Positions 35,612-47,582 of a DNA stretch of 64,000 nt are shown here, piece after piece; position 1 is the stretch's first letter, and the number at the start of each line of letters is the position of its first letter. Made by a program: the position numbers and the translations under genes. A model generated the notes under the pieces. It ran no database searches and had not been told where the DNA came from. It saw only the letters and a program-made list of their open reading frames with translations. Source of the DNA: Rhodeus uyekii (taxonomy: Eukaryota > Chordata > Actinopteri > Cypriniformes > Acheilognathidae); NCBI GenBank assembly GCA_037043235.1, contig JAWRVZ010000029.1, positions 135,001 to 199,000 on the forward strand. Reading direction: 5' to 3'.

Positions 35612-37700
35612 CACTCACCTAAAGGATTATTAGGAACACACACTGATACTATGTTTGACCCTCTTTCGCCTTCAGAACTGCCTTAATTCTGCGTGGCATT
35701 CATTCAACAAGGTGCTGAAAGCATTCTTTAGAAATGCTGGCCCATATTGATAGGCAGGGGCGTCACTAGGCCCTTTTTAGGGGGGCTTCAGCCCCCCTAA
35801 ACTTCTGCCCAGCCCCCCTAAAAAATATATTTGATTAATACATTTTTGATCGCTTCAGTCCCCTTTAAAAAAAACTCATTTGAAACGGCGGCAAGCTGCG
35901 TCAAGTTTCGGCTCCTCCCCTTATCTGAGTCTGCTTGGTTTTAGCGCATTTTTCAATCTGCAGGGGCGCCGAGCAGAGTGAACATCAAGGTGTGTGTCGT
36001 GTGTGTGTGCATTTATTGATAGATTGCTAATACTATTATATTACACCTGCATCGGTGCAGTTCTTTGTCATAAATGCATTGCAGTTTACATAATGTAATG
36101 TTACTGGAGTATTGGGAGCACACGGAACGGCACGGTTTCTCATCCAATACCAATACGTTTCGCTGCGTTCACCTTCAGCCCTTGGGTGATAGTTGTTTTT
36201 TATTCCTACAAAAATGAAGTGATTAACACCCATGAAAACATACTTTAGATTCAGAAAACGATCATGATTTATTTTAATTTACTTTTTACAATTACAGACA
36301 TATTATAATGTATTTTGACATGACATTATGCAGCCATGCACAGAAATGACACACATTGTCTGAAAGCACTAGATGGCCCAGAGAGAGAATGTGGAGTTAT
36401 TTTGTTTTGTATTATTAAATATAGTTTTGTATTAAGTAATAATGAATCGGGAGGAGTGTCATGATACATAAATTAGAGTAAGCATAGAGTAAAGGGATTT
36501 TTGATTTTCTTGATTTATACTATTTATACTAGTTTTGTACTTGATTTATAGAAGTGGCAAATTTATAACATTCCCTATTTTCTAGTGGTCACATCCAATA
36601 ATTATTTTTTTATTACAGTGTTGTATATGGCTCAGTCAGTACTCCTACTCCCATATATGAAATACAGGGAATACAATGGAATAGTGGATTGCAGTAAGGT
36701 TAGTAGCATACCACCCTACCCTAATAGTCAAATAATATTTTTTTAATCATACCCTTATTGGGGGCTGAGCCCCCCTAAAATCAAAATCCTAGAATCGCCC
36801 CTGTTGATAGGAACATCTTGCAGTTGATGGAGATTTGTGGGATGCACATCCAGGACACGAAGCTCCCGTTCCACCACATCCCAAAGATGCTCTATTGGGT
36901 TGGCCATTTTTGTACAGTGAACTCATTGGGGCCTAAAGTGTGCCAAGAAAACATCCCCCACACCATTACACCACCACCAGCCTGCACAGTGGTAACAAGG
37001 CAAGATGGATCCATGTTCTCATTCTGTTTACGCCAAATTCTGACTCTACCATCAGAATGTTTCAACAGAAATCGAGACTCATCAGACCAGGCAACATTTT
37101 TCCAGTCTTCAACTGTTCAATTTTGATGAGCTTGTGCAAATTGTAGCCTCTTTTTCCTATTTGTAGTGGAGATGAGTGGTACCCGGTGGGGTCTTCTGCT
37201 GTTGTAGCCCATCCACCTCAAGGTTGTGTGTGTTGTGGCTTCACAAATGCTTTGCTGCAAACCTCGGTTGTAACGAGTGGTTATTTCAGTTAAAGTTGCT
37301 CTTCTATCAGCTTGAATCAGTCGGCCCATGACCTCTTACCTCTGGCATCAACAAGGCATTTTCTCCCACAGGACTGCCGCATACTGGATGTTTTTCCCTT
37401 TCCACACCATTCTTTGTAAACCCTAGAAATGGTTGTGCGTGTAAATCCCAGTAACTGAGCAGATTAAAAATACTGTAAAATACTCAGACCAGCCCGTCTG
37501 GCACCAACAACCATGCCACATTCAAAATTGCTTAAATCACCTTTCTTTCCCATTCTGACATTCAGTTTGGAGTTCAGGAGATTGTCTTGACCAGGACCAA
37601 CCCTCAAATGCATTGAAGCAACTGCCATGTGATTGGTTTATTAGCTAATTACATTAATGAGAAATTGAACAGGTGTTCCTAATAATCCTTTAGGTGAGTG
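35612..37700 (-). mobile_element. Tc1-type element, minus strand, carrying a hAT insertion
   Basis: Both termini are present: CACTCACCTAAAGGATTATT at the left and its complement ending AGGTGAGTG at the right, each flanked by TA. Read on the minus strand, the transposase remnant contains GRLIQADRRATLTEI, RLQFAQAHQN and, near 36960, the VMVWG-type region (GGDVF-like, frameshifted). The catalytic core is largely deleted and the 3' part is split by a 1,049-bp element. Without that insertion it is about 1.03 kb, shorter than an intact Tc1 element. It is inactive. Confidence 0.93.
35755..36803. mobile_element. hAT-type non-autonomous element nested in Tc1
   Basis: The ends CAGGGGCGTCACTAGG and, reverse-complemented from the right, CAGGGGCGATTCTAGG form imperfect 16-bp inverted repeats. 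The 8-bp sequence TTGATAGG occurs directly before (35747-35754) and after (36804-36811), the duplication length expected of hAT transposons. Subterminal palindromic GGGGGGCTTCAGCCCCCC-type segments lie near both ends. No transposase is encoded. Confidence 0.93.
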
Positions 37701-38830
37701 TATGTATCTGTTCTGGCACAAATTAAAGCCTTGTTTGTGCCCTTTAGTTGTGACTATTTACAATATCTCATACTATGAGGATGATCGTATTGTCTTTTAA
37801 ATGAATACAAAATTTTGCACAATATATCAAAGCGCCTTGATTGTAAGGGTGCTGTGTTTATATCCATGGCTTTTCATACAGACCAGCAGCTATTCCTGAG
37901 CTGGGGGAGGGGACACATCTATGCTGTAGGTATTGTGGCCGCGTCTGTAGGGGGACTTGAGGCTTCAGAGCGAATCAATGCGTTTGAACTGAGGGATTGC
38001 AGCGGAGAGCCGCCATGGCAGCGCATAGCCAGCTGGAGCACGCACACCCACGCACACATGCATGCTGTCAGCCCGCCGCTCCCTCTCTCCCTTCACTGTC
38101 ACCACCTTTCTTTCATGCAGACAGGACCGAGAAAGAGAGAATTTTAATGGAGGTCTCATCCGAGCTCTCTGAGGTGTTAGCTATGGTCAGGGAGATAGAC
38201 GGAGAGAGGAGGCTCCTATGACAATTGATGAAAAGCCTTCTCTCTTTTCCGATCTATTCTCAATGGAGGAATGCATATCGCTTGCACACAAGTCCTTTCT
38301 TTCACCTCATATGTATGCAAATCAAGCATCCTATGCAAATTGGACAGGCAGGCGAGGAGGGGGGCTTTCAAACCTGCTGTGCCTCCAGCTTCCAATCAGT
38401 TATTCATGACGCACACGGCGGAGTGCACCTGAATCCACGGGTGAATGGAAATCCTGCTGCAGTTCCGCAGTCGGCGCCACGCCACTCACCTCGTCGCACC
38501 GGCGATGATCGGCGTAGCTTCTGCCAGTCTTTGCATTAGTTGCTGGCATCTGCATCTGCTCCACGCCCTACAGCACCATTGTCGCACCGCGGCCCTGAAC
38601 TTCCTGTGTGTGATGTTAAGCTGCTTTCTCAGGCACGGCTGTTTGCGCCTTCTGGTGAGAGACTTAGCAGGCCGACGGCATCATTTGCTTTCACGCTTCA
38701 GAGCCACAACTCCCCCCACCACCACCTCCTCTGCCTCTCTGTGTTGCTCTCTCTCGCGCGCATATGTGAGGATGGGGATCTTGTGAGGGAGAGACAGTGT
38801 TCTCCAGCCTCAAAGCTCTAAGCTGTCAGA
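37701..38830. other. Unique GC-richer block, possible enhancer or exon
   Basis: Repeat-poor sequence with two octamer motifs ATGCAAAT at 38315-38322 and 38333-38340. A GCCGCCATGG context around 38012 opens a short frame (to 38221) without domain features. It could be a regulatory element or an untranslated exon of rai1; nothing decides it. Confidence 0.35.
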
Positions 38831-40022
38831 GAATGTGTGTGCAGACACAACTGCGTGGCGCTGTGTCAAAGCACCCAACACAGGCGAATGCCAATGTCGT
38901 TAGGAGACCTTCGTCTGAGCCGTATTCGCAAGACTAGATTTGCATGGACTACTTGATCTGAATGCACATATTTGTGTTGTGGATTAAAAGCTCAATTCAT
39001 CCCCCCAAAAATTGCATTCTGCATGTTATTCCTAACCTGTCAGAATTTATCAGAAAAGGAGATAATTAGAAGAATGCTCACGCTGCTCTTTTCCAATGAA
39101 AGCATACCCTAACAGAATGTGCCATGTTTGAATGTGCATGGAAAGTAAGTGTGTGAGTGATTATCATTTATAACAAATTAATGTGTTGTCTTTGTAAGGG
39201 TATTAAAAGGCTTTAGACGAGCTTCATAGTCCCTAATATGAATATTAGAAAAGATTGAATACTCCCTTTTCCATAAAACTATGCCATTGTTTTATGGAAA
39301 AGAGCAACTTAAAACATTTTTACACTCCTGTTGTGTCGTTTTTGCTCCACGGACAAAATAATATTTACATTCTTTTTGAATTTTGAACTGAATAAATGAT
39401 GACAAAATCGGTCAATTTTAAGTGCAAAACTCCTGTAACCATTCAAGGCAGCAAGATGTGCCTCATGAAAATAACACATAAATAATACCACGAAGAGAGT
39501 TACTGAATGTTGCTTGGGGTAAAAATACTTTCAGATTGATGGTACTTCTCGAGGGAGACTCAGCTGTGCTGATCGACTGGTTTAAACATCCAAACATCAG
39601 TGAGTCAGGAGACTGTAAGGCGCACACTGAGGCGCTGAGTTAATATCCTAAAACAACCTGTCATGCACCACACACACATTTATCAGCCAGAGCTCATGTA
39701 TGTGCAGAGATAGCCCTAGAACAAACTACTACACAAAATCACACAACCCCTCCCGTAAACACAAACAAGCACGCCAACACACTTCATCTCAGCCACAAAC
39801 CCTCATAGCCTCAATTTGGTCCATCTCACAAAAAAAAAATACTGTAGAATCTCAAAAGCAGCTAGACTAAAGCCTGAAACATACTTCACCCATGTATGCA
39901 AATTTAATGAACGTGTCAGAGGACATTTTTTTAAAACTCACGCAGCCGTTGCATTCTCAGCATTGCCACAAGGGGCATTTTAGCAGGTTTTTTGAAACCT
40001 TGATATACATCAATATTTTGAT
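38831..40022. other. Non-coding, no gene seen
   Basis: AT-rich unique sequence. No element ends were found. Confidence 0.55.
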
Positions 40023-40030
40023 GTATGTAT

Positions 40031-40861
40031 TAGAGTTGTGCCGGATACTTGGCTGAAACGAGTATCCGGTACGGATACAGAACTTTTGCCGAGTACGAGT
40101 ATTATACGAGTAATACGATTCAATATCTGTGCTCAGATTGAATAAAAATCCTCATTGGGTAGCTGACTCTGTCTGCGTTTTGTGATAGGCTAGTCGCAGC
40201 GCCCCTCCCCCACACATACAGATTTGCTGTGTCCCGCTCTGCTCACTCACACACAGAACACTGAGAAGAGAACAGCTCTCTTTTTCTCTCTGTCTCTCCC
40301 TCAGTCACTCAGGTTCGCGGGTCTTTTCCGTTAACATTTACGGTTTCTTCAGCTTCAGGTGTGTTTTTTATTTTGGTTTGTTTGTAGTACTTACTTATTA
40401 ACCAGTAGAGTTGTGGTAAACGTGGGGTTTGTTCAGACGTGGTACTTGGTAGAATGCGAATAACATTGCGTCTCTGCCGGTCGGAGATTTTTTTTCTTTT
40501 TTTAACCGTCTGCTGGATCTAACCAGTTTTTTGACTTCACGCAAAAAATAAAGATTAAAATGATGATTTCTTCATAATTGCAACCGCATGTGTTGTATTC
40601 ATTGTTGCAAAACTTGTTCTGTATATAGTTTGTTTGTTATCGTGATCAAAACCATTGATCTGAAGGTTTATTGTCATGTAAATAGTTTTCTAATCAGCAA
40701 TAAATATAATAATCAACCCATATCAATTGCATGATTAAAAATAACATACATAAAGCCCCGCCCACTTCCGAGTTAGGCTCCGCCCAGTCCGAGTACAGAT
40801 ACAGATCATTCATATGGTTTACAGATACAGATACATATAATGCTGTACTCGCTCATACCTA
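40031..40861 (+). mobile_element. hAT-type element, copy 2, complete
   Basis: Ends are TAGAGTTGTGCCGGATACTT and, reverse-complemented from the right, TAGGTATGAGCGAGTACAGC, matching the TAGRGNTGNGC style of many hAT elements. The 8-bp sequence GTATGTAT is duplicated at 40023-40030 and 40862-40869. The interior is homologous to 21512-22318 in the opposite orientation. No transposase is seen. Confidence 0.93.
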
Positions 40862-40869
40862 GTATGTAT

Positions 40870-42984
40870 GATGTACGGATGAAAAAACTAGCCTGGCTCA
40901 TATCAAAGATTCACTCTCAATGCTTGAGGGAGGATTTACACACCTGCGGTCCTGATGTCAAATCAATGGCATCAATCGTATTTCTTAATACAGATCACCG
41001 TGCACACGCACACACACACATTTATACACAGGAAATTTGAACATGTTCCTGAGATCTGTTGGTGAAAGAGAAAGAGAAGGGGGTAGAGGTCGACAGAATG
41101 AGACAGGCAGAAGAGAGACAGAGAACTGGAGTGCTATTGTGTAGGCTTCACCCAGGTGCAGGGCACATTGAGTCAGACAGGAGCCACAGCTGACTGCTCC
41201 GTTTTCCAAGCAGCATGGACACCACTGTCCTCTATCAACTCAAAAAAGGAAAGAGAGAAAGAGACATTTTCCCAGCAGGAGGACATGACCTTCAGTCTAT
41301 CCCTGCATCCAGCCCCTTTAGCTCGCAGTCAAAAAACACAGTCCTCTTTAAACCAAGGCTCTTTGCTCAATTACGTTTCAGGTAATTTGTGTGGTATTGG
41401 GAATTAAAGTTTAATTAGGGCGACTGGAGTAATTTGGGCCGGGTTTAATATAATCACGGCGAACTGGCTGCTTGTGAAGTGTGCTAATGTCAGGCTGAGG
41501 TAGATGGGATCTAATGCCGCTTTTCATCAGCAAAGAACAAAGAATCCCGACTCCCCCAGCCCTCTGCTGGCTTGGCTGAGATCCACCGGCACATTTTCAC
41601 TCACTCATCCCTGTCCACACTTCCCCACCACACACACACACTCAAAGGCCCCTAGCAAACAGCAGCGCAGAAGGTTTGGACAGACAGAGACGGGAAGAGA
41701 AAAGCAAAACAAGAGAATGAAAAAGAGTGTGAAATAAATATGCCAAAGCCAGCACGTCCCTTTGTCTTAGACCTCATTCGCAAAGCCATGGACTCTGAGC
41801 ATCAGAGAAAGCATTTCTGACAGAGCAATCGAATCGGTGGACACTTTTCAAAGAGCAAATCCTCTCCTCCACCACCCACCCCAGGCTCGGAAGGATAGAA
41901 TGGCTTGTACGCTCTGTCAAAGAGCATGTAGTTGCGTGGATGTATGCATTTGCGTTCGGAAGGAAGGAAGTAAACACAGAGGCGTGTGGAGGCGGTCAGC
42001 ATTAGGGTCTGAAAGAAGCCAAACAATAGATCCCAAACAGGATTCTAGAAGACATTGTGAGCCTCGTCCCAGAGTCAATTTGATTCCACTAGATGAGGAT
42101 GCCAAAAAGAAAAGAGGAGGGAGGGAAATCAATGACAAATCTGCCTGGCAATAACGATCTCCATTCCGTCTTCAACCATCCATCCCTTCCTCTCTTCCGC
42201 GTCTTCTATCTCATTCCCGCTTTGCCTGCAGTCTACCCCTTCACCCTGCTCTGATTTCACCCATACTGTCAGTGGATTGCTGAATGAGAGGCTTTTAGTG
42301 TCAGCCCATCTGGATTTTCAGAGCTAGAAAATTCCCCCGCTCATTCCTCAGGTAACAGGATGGTGGTTGATAACGCAGACAGTTGGGATGACATACATGG
42401 ATGAAGCATGAAGAGACCGGGAACATCAAGGGCACCTTCCAACAATCGCCTGAGGTTCTGTCACAAAATAAAAAAAGACCCAGCATGCATTCCTCAAACT
42501 TTGCCATGTATGCTTCAATCTGTTTTTCACCCGTTTCTTCTTTTCTTCTGTATTATACCTTCTTTTATTTCACATCTTCCTGAATTCCAGCCAGTTCCAA
42601 TCATGCATTAACAACAACCTAAGAAGCAGATCCAAGTGAAAGTCCATGTCAGCTGTCATTGCCGGAGCAGACAATGAAGATATGCCATGCAAAATAGATC
42701 AAACTGGCACAATCTTGTGGCTAAACTTCAGAGTACCATGATTGTTATGTTCTTCCACTAAAACTGTCTGATTATAGCAGAGAGGTAAACATGGTGCTGA
42801 TATCAATTAAAGAGTAGAAAGCTGCCCTTTTTACTCCATTGCATTGTCCATAGATCAGAGGAGTATGGAGAAACATGGGCTTTGCTGCAAAATCTAGTGA
42901 GTTGCCGATCGAAACGGCATATTTGGGAACAATATGTAAATTCTGCATTTTGGGACATCATAGGCATGGTTACTGTGATTTTTC
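40870..42984. other. Unique non-coding with a CNE-like block
   Basis: 41370-41490 is unique and rich in homeodomain-type cores (TTACGTTTCAGGTAATTTG, TTTAATTAGGGCG, GAGTAATTTGGGCC), the look of a vertebrate conserved non-coding element. The rest holds only short open frames without domains. Confidence 0.4.
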
Positions 42985-43355
42985 AACATATTTTGTTGAT
43001 CCTGGAACAACATTCCTGTCCGAATATTTAGGCCTAACCTTATCCCAACCCCTAAGCCTACCCATAACGTCTCCCTAAAATCAGAGGGAAATGTTTACAC
43101 TGATGTAGAACCACCAATCCAAGGTTGTAAGCCTAAACCTCATAGCATAAACTGTCGATTTATCTTTCAAATCTGGCTGATTGATTAACTAGAATGTTGT
43201 TTCAGGATCAAAAAAGATGTTGATCCAGTTAAATCAGAGGGAAATGTTGGTTAATAACACTGATGTAGAACCACCAATCCCAGGTTGTAAGCCTAAACTT
43301 GATAGCATAAATTGTCAACTTGTCCCCCAAATCTGACAAAGATGTTGATCCAGTT
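42985..43355. repeat. Relative of the 10183-10387 MITE, duplicated piece
   Basis: Starts near GTTGATCCTGGAACAACATT and contains two direct copies of a ~150-bp segment, each with AAATCAGAGGGAAATGTT, CACTGATGTAGAACCACCAA and TTGTAAGCCTAAAC. It ends at GATGTTGATCCAG. The same segments occur once in the 10.2-kb MITE. Confidence 0.75.
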
Positions 43356-45269
43356 ACATATTCACCTCGTAGTCCAGAGAAAGCGCTGTACCTAAACAGC
43401 ATTTTTTGTCAACCAAGGTACACATTTTCTATGTAAGCAGCATGTGTGGCAATCGTCATGCAGAATATGCTGGCATCCAAATGTGCATATAGTGATCTGA
43501 GCCTTCTAGATAGCATTTTGGGGATTTTCTGGGAGTGTTTCGGACTCGGTTTTGAACCATGGCCTTTGTCTGTCACCAATATGCAGCTCCTGAATGCAAC
43601 AACACACAGCGTCGTCTCAAGGTCAATGCCAGCGTGTCCTCCGCTTCAGGGTAGAAAGGTTAATCTGTAGTTAAGGTGGAGCCAAAATTGGAGAGAGCAG
43701 GGGTGTGGTGCAAAGATATGACACCGAAAGAAAAAAGAGTGAGTGAGAGAGGAGAGAGCCATTGCGACCGCTTCGCATCCTCAATTAGTTGGGCTGAAGA
43801 GGCACAGAACAGGAACAAGCATAAAGTGGCGTGCCTCACAGGGAGAAATAAATGACTGTGCCCTTATTGAGCGCAGCAAGGCATATAGCATTTCAGGCCA
43901 GTAATGTCATTGTGCCTTTGTACCAGCATTATTGATGAAGTCTGTCTCAAAGAAAATAATCCCTCGGCACACCAGCATTTGAGACTTCTCATTCCGTCTG
44001 AAAGATCAATGTAAGCGATCTTCGGGACGGAAAACGCACTGGGAGAATGAAACGCAGCAAGCGTGAGTGCGGGCTGGGGTGTTGAGAGCGTGGCCACAGC
44101 GGAGCGCTGCAGCGGAGAGAGGGTGAGATCAAAGCGGAGCGCTGCTTCACTGGAGCGCAACACTGGGAGACCAGAGCGCAGCGGTCTCACCTGCCGCAAA
44201 GCCTCCCTCTCTCTACATCTGCTGCATCTCACCCCTCTGCTCTGCTAATGCCCTCTCCTGCATATGCAGACCCGCCGACGAATTTCAATCAGCCCTGCAT
44301 CCCAATTTATAGCAGCTCTGTCTTTTAAACGTGGAGTCACAATTCCCCAGATACTATGTGCCTGCTTATACAGGCTGTAGCTGTATCTGTCGTTCCCCGC
44401 ATCTGAGAATTGAGAGACGTTGTGCGCCATCAGCAGTCAGCATTTATGCTTCTTTCGTCTGCCGCAAAGCAGCTTAAAGCCTATCGTGCTGGTGCAAACA
44501 TGCACTTCAATCTTATTTAGGTTTTATTCAGGCATTAGGCCTCTCGGAGAGAAGCTTTAGCCCTGATTTACCTGTGCACACAAACACACACACACACCAC
44601 ATTTCTTCAGCTTAGTATCACACACTCTAATGCACAGACTAAAAATCGATCACAGGGAGAAGGCTCTCACCATGCCTTACCCAGCACCCTCTCTGAACAG
44701 CTCTCATTTCAAACCCCTGAGGGGTGATGCCTTGGGCACCGCTGGCACAGATGAAATGGGCACTGGGCACCTCACTGCAGGGAGGGCAGGTTTGCTTTTT
44801 CCCTCCCGTTATTGTCGCCTTGCCAACGGCGGCAGGTTTCGGCACTTAAAGGGCGCTCTCTGCAGCCTCCTAACAGAAGAATCGGAAAAGAGTATGGGGG
44901 GGGGGGGGGGGGGGGTTGTGAGTGCAATTCTAGGCTAATTGGGGGATTTGTGTCTTCTGCGCAAGTCATTGAAAAGCATCGCCTGCTTCTGCAGCCAGAT
45001 GCAGTCATTATCATATTGTTGATATTATGACTCATGATTTTTGAATGAGGCTGTCAGTAAGAAGGCATTTGAATTATGTGGGACAATGGCACATCTGAGA
45101 AGATCTCGCGTAATCCTTCGCTCACATAAGATTTGTAAGCAGTCGTATCGTTTTTCAATGTCTAATGACACAAAAAGAGTATAGAGTAAACTCTTTAAAT
45201 GCAGTTTAAAACGGATTTGTGGGTTTATTTTATAATTAACATAAAATAAAAGATTGCATGGTGACTAAT
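43356..45269. other. Unique non-coding, G-run at 44897-44914
   Basis: 44020-44250 is GC-rich with repeated GGAGCGCTGC. 44930-45130 is unique and CNE-like. A run of about 18 G is embedded at 44897-44914. No exon or domain was recognised. Confidence 0.45.
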
Positions 45270-45455
45270 GATCTAACATTTATGAAAGATCATGTGACAC
45301 TGAAAATTCAGCTTTGCATCACAAAAATAAATTACATTTTAAAATATGTTACAATAGAAACAAGTTCATTTAAATTGTAATAATGTTTCACAGTATCACT
45401 GGTTTTATTGTATTTTTTATAAATGCAGCTTCGGTGAGATTAAGAGACTACTTAT
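45270..45455. repeat. Fish interspersed repeat L (copy 2)
   Basis: GATCATGTGACACTGAAAAT, then AATAAATTACATTTTAAAAT, then AATGTTTCACAGTATCACTG, parallel to 15340-15535. Confidence 0.7.
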
Positions 45456-45486
45456 AAAAACTAAATTTTTCCAAACTAATGACTGG

Positions 45487-45488
<2 letters not shown>

Positions 45489-45535
<47 letters not shown>
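45489..45535. repeat. (AT)n microsatellite
   Basis: About 23 uninterrupted AT dinucleotides directly upstream of the next transposon. Confidence 0.95.
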
Positions 45536-45537
<2 letters not shown>

Positions 45538-45544
45538 ATATATA

Positions 45545-46090
45545 CTGTATTTTCCTGCATATAACCTGCAGACGCAGATAATCCGCACCCTCATATAGCC
45601 TGCGGGTTTTGTGAAAAAAAACTTTTTTTGTGTAAGTTCACATTTCGAATTTCAAATGTTACTCGCATGACGTCAATTATCCATAACTGTTCAGGCTCGG
45701 TACACAGTGCTTGTGAACGAAATTCAAACAATAAGAAAACAAACACAAGTCAGAATCAGAACAAAAAGAAAGAGCAGCGATTCAACAGGTGTTGATCATC
45801 GGATGAGATGAGAAGAGCCCGCCCTCATGGCAGCACAGCCAATCACGTCTTCTTGCATGATTGACAGGTCAGACAGCCAATCAGCGCCAGCTGTCAGAGT
45901 GATAGAAAATACAGCAAAAAAAAAACTTACGTCCTTAGGGACAAAACAAATATATTGAAATATTACTACGTGTAAAAAAAATGTGTGACATAGCCCGCAC
46001 CCTTATATAACCCGCACCCCCGGGGGGGGGGGGGGGGGGGGGGGTTGTAGAATCTGGTATAACCCGCGGGTTATATGCAGGAAAATATGG
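45545..46090. mobile_element. MITE with TGCATATAACC ends, TA target site
   Basis: The left end CTGTATTTTCCTGCATATAA and the right end (complement CCATATTTTCCTGCATATAA) form a ~23-bp inverted repeat with TA on each side, which suits a Tc1/mariner or pogo-like element. Subterminal ATAACCCGC / GCGGGTT motifs recur. The interior has no transposase but contains a run of about 22 G at 46022-46044. Confidence 0.85.
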
Positions 46091-46352
46091 TACTTCAAGA
46101 ATTTAGGTTGTCAAAATTATGATATTGTATGATTTTAATTGTTAGATGCAGTTGAGGCCAAAAATCGGCCAAAAAGGCCAACAATCGCCATTTAAAGGGG
46201 ATACAGACTTGATGCATTTAAAATAAGCTATTTTTATCCTGTGTTAGTTATGAAGTTTTCATAGTTTTCAGAATTAAAAAAAAGTAATGGAAATGCACCA
46301 GATGGAAAGGCTTACAGCAAAGGAGTTTAATTGAAAATTATACATGGTACAT
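46091..46352. other. AT-rich spacer
   Basis: No feature is supported. Confidence 0.6.
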
Positions 46353-46518
46353 TTTACATTTACATTTATTTATGCTTTTGGCAGACGCTTTTATCCAAAG
46401 CGACTTACATTGCATTAAAGGAACACATTGAATCAGTTCTTGCTTTCCCTGGGATCAATCCCACGACCTTGGTGTTGTAAGCACCAATGCTCTACTGATT
46501 GAGCTACAGGAAAGCTAT
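46353..46518 (-). mobile_element. tRNA-derived SINE, minus strand
   Basis: In plus orientation it reads CAGACGCTTTTATCCAAAGC, then CTTACATTGCATTAAAGGAA, CTGGGATCAATCCCACGACC (complement of the B box) and TTGAGCTACAGGAAAG (complement of the A-box side). It is the same family as 9126-9290 and 60845-61005. Confidence 0.88.
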
Positions 46519-47579
46519 TTACATTTACATTTTAGCTATTTACATTTACATTTTAACTAAATTGTAAATGTAATTAAAAACTATAATAAATGTCAATAAT
46601 GACAAAACTGCTTTTGTCTTGTTATAGACATGCTTATTCACAGGTAAATTGGAGAGCAAAATACTGTGGAGAAGAACAGAATGTTCTGGACTTTCCAGGT
46701 GCCGATTGCGGATAATGCCTTTAACCCTTTATTGTCCGCAGACTGCTGTTTCTCTGTACGCTTCTGTTCTTCTTTTAAAGGTCAGTAAAAAGCCACAGTG
46801 ATGTCAATCAAAATAACATCTCAGAGAGATAGGCCTCACGCCTGGCCAAGACAGACAGTCCAGCTGAAAGCCTCCGATCTGATTAGCATCTTTTAATACA
46901 GTGTGAACCATTCAAAAGAGATATGAGCCATCTCTGGAAAACGGATACTCGTTTCTAAGAAATTTTTAACCCTAAATTGTCCTTAGAATGTGATATTTGC
47001 CTGAGATGCAGTTTGGATTCAGGTTGTGAATTACGTTTTTACTAAATCCATCTAACTTCAATATCTGTGTTCAGTTCTAGCAGGAAACAGATTAAATTTG
47101 GTCCTCAAAATCAGTTCATGTTCTTAACGGACTGCGCTGAAATTGAATCGACCCCCTACCCTGACCTTCACTCCCACCTTCTTTCCTTCTTCCTTGGCAT
47201 CTTCTTTCCTGACTCAATGTTTGCTTTGGTTGAAAGCTCCTTATGTGCAGATTGTCGTTCTTGTGCTATGTGCCCCTCAATCTCATAACTAAGCTGTTTT
47301 ATGAAGGATTCAGAAAATGCCAGAGCACTTGTTTATTGGTTTATTATTTCTCAAATCCATCAGAGTGAGGGTACTCCTTCACCTTTTTCTACAACAGGGA
47401 ATTTGTATTAATATAGCTCTTGATTGTGCTCCAAACGATACTGCTTCACGACCTACAGCCTTCATAGAGTCTGCAACATCATATGTGACTGTAGTGAACA
47501 TGTAGTTTGCTCAAAATTGCCTTAGATTTAATGAGCCATTCACTACATCTCCGCCAGTCCATAAGAGTTTGTGTGCATT
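46519..47579. other. Non-coding, no gene seen
   Basis: A small duplicated ATTTACATTTACATTTTAGC unit follows the SINE. Otherwise it is unique AT-rich sequence. Confidence 0.55.
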
Positions 47580-47582
47580 TTA

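Noticed and set aside
37997..38221. Small protein-coding exon starting in a GCCGCCATGG context
   Set aside because: Good start context, but no domain, no homology recognised and no convincing splice sites; kept only as unresolved unique sequence.
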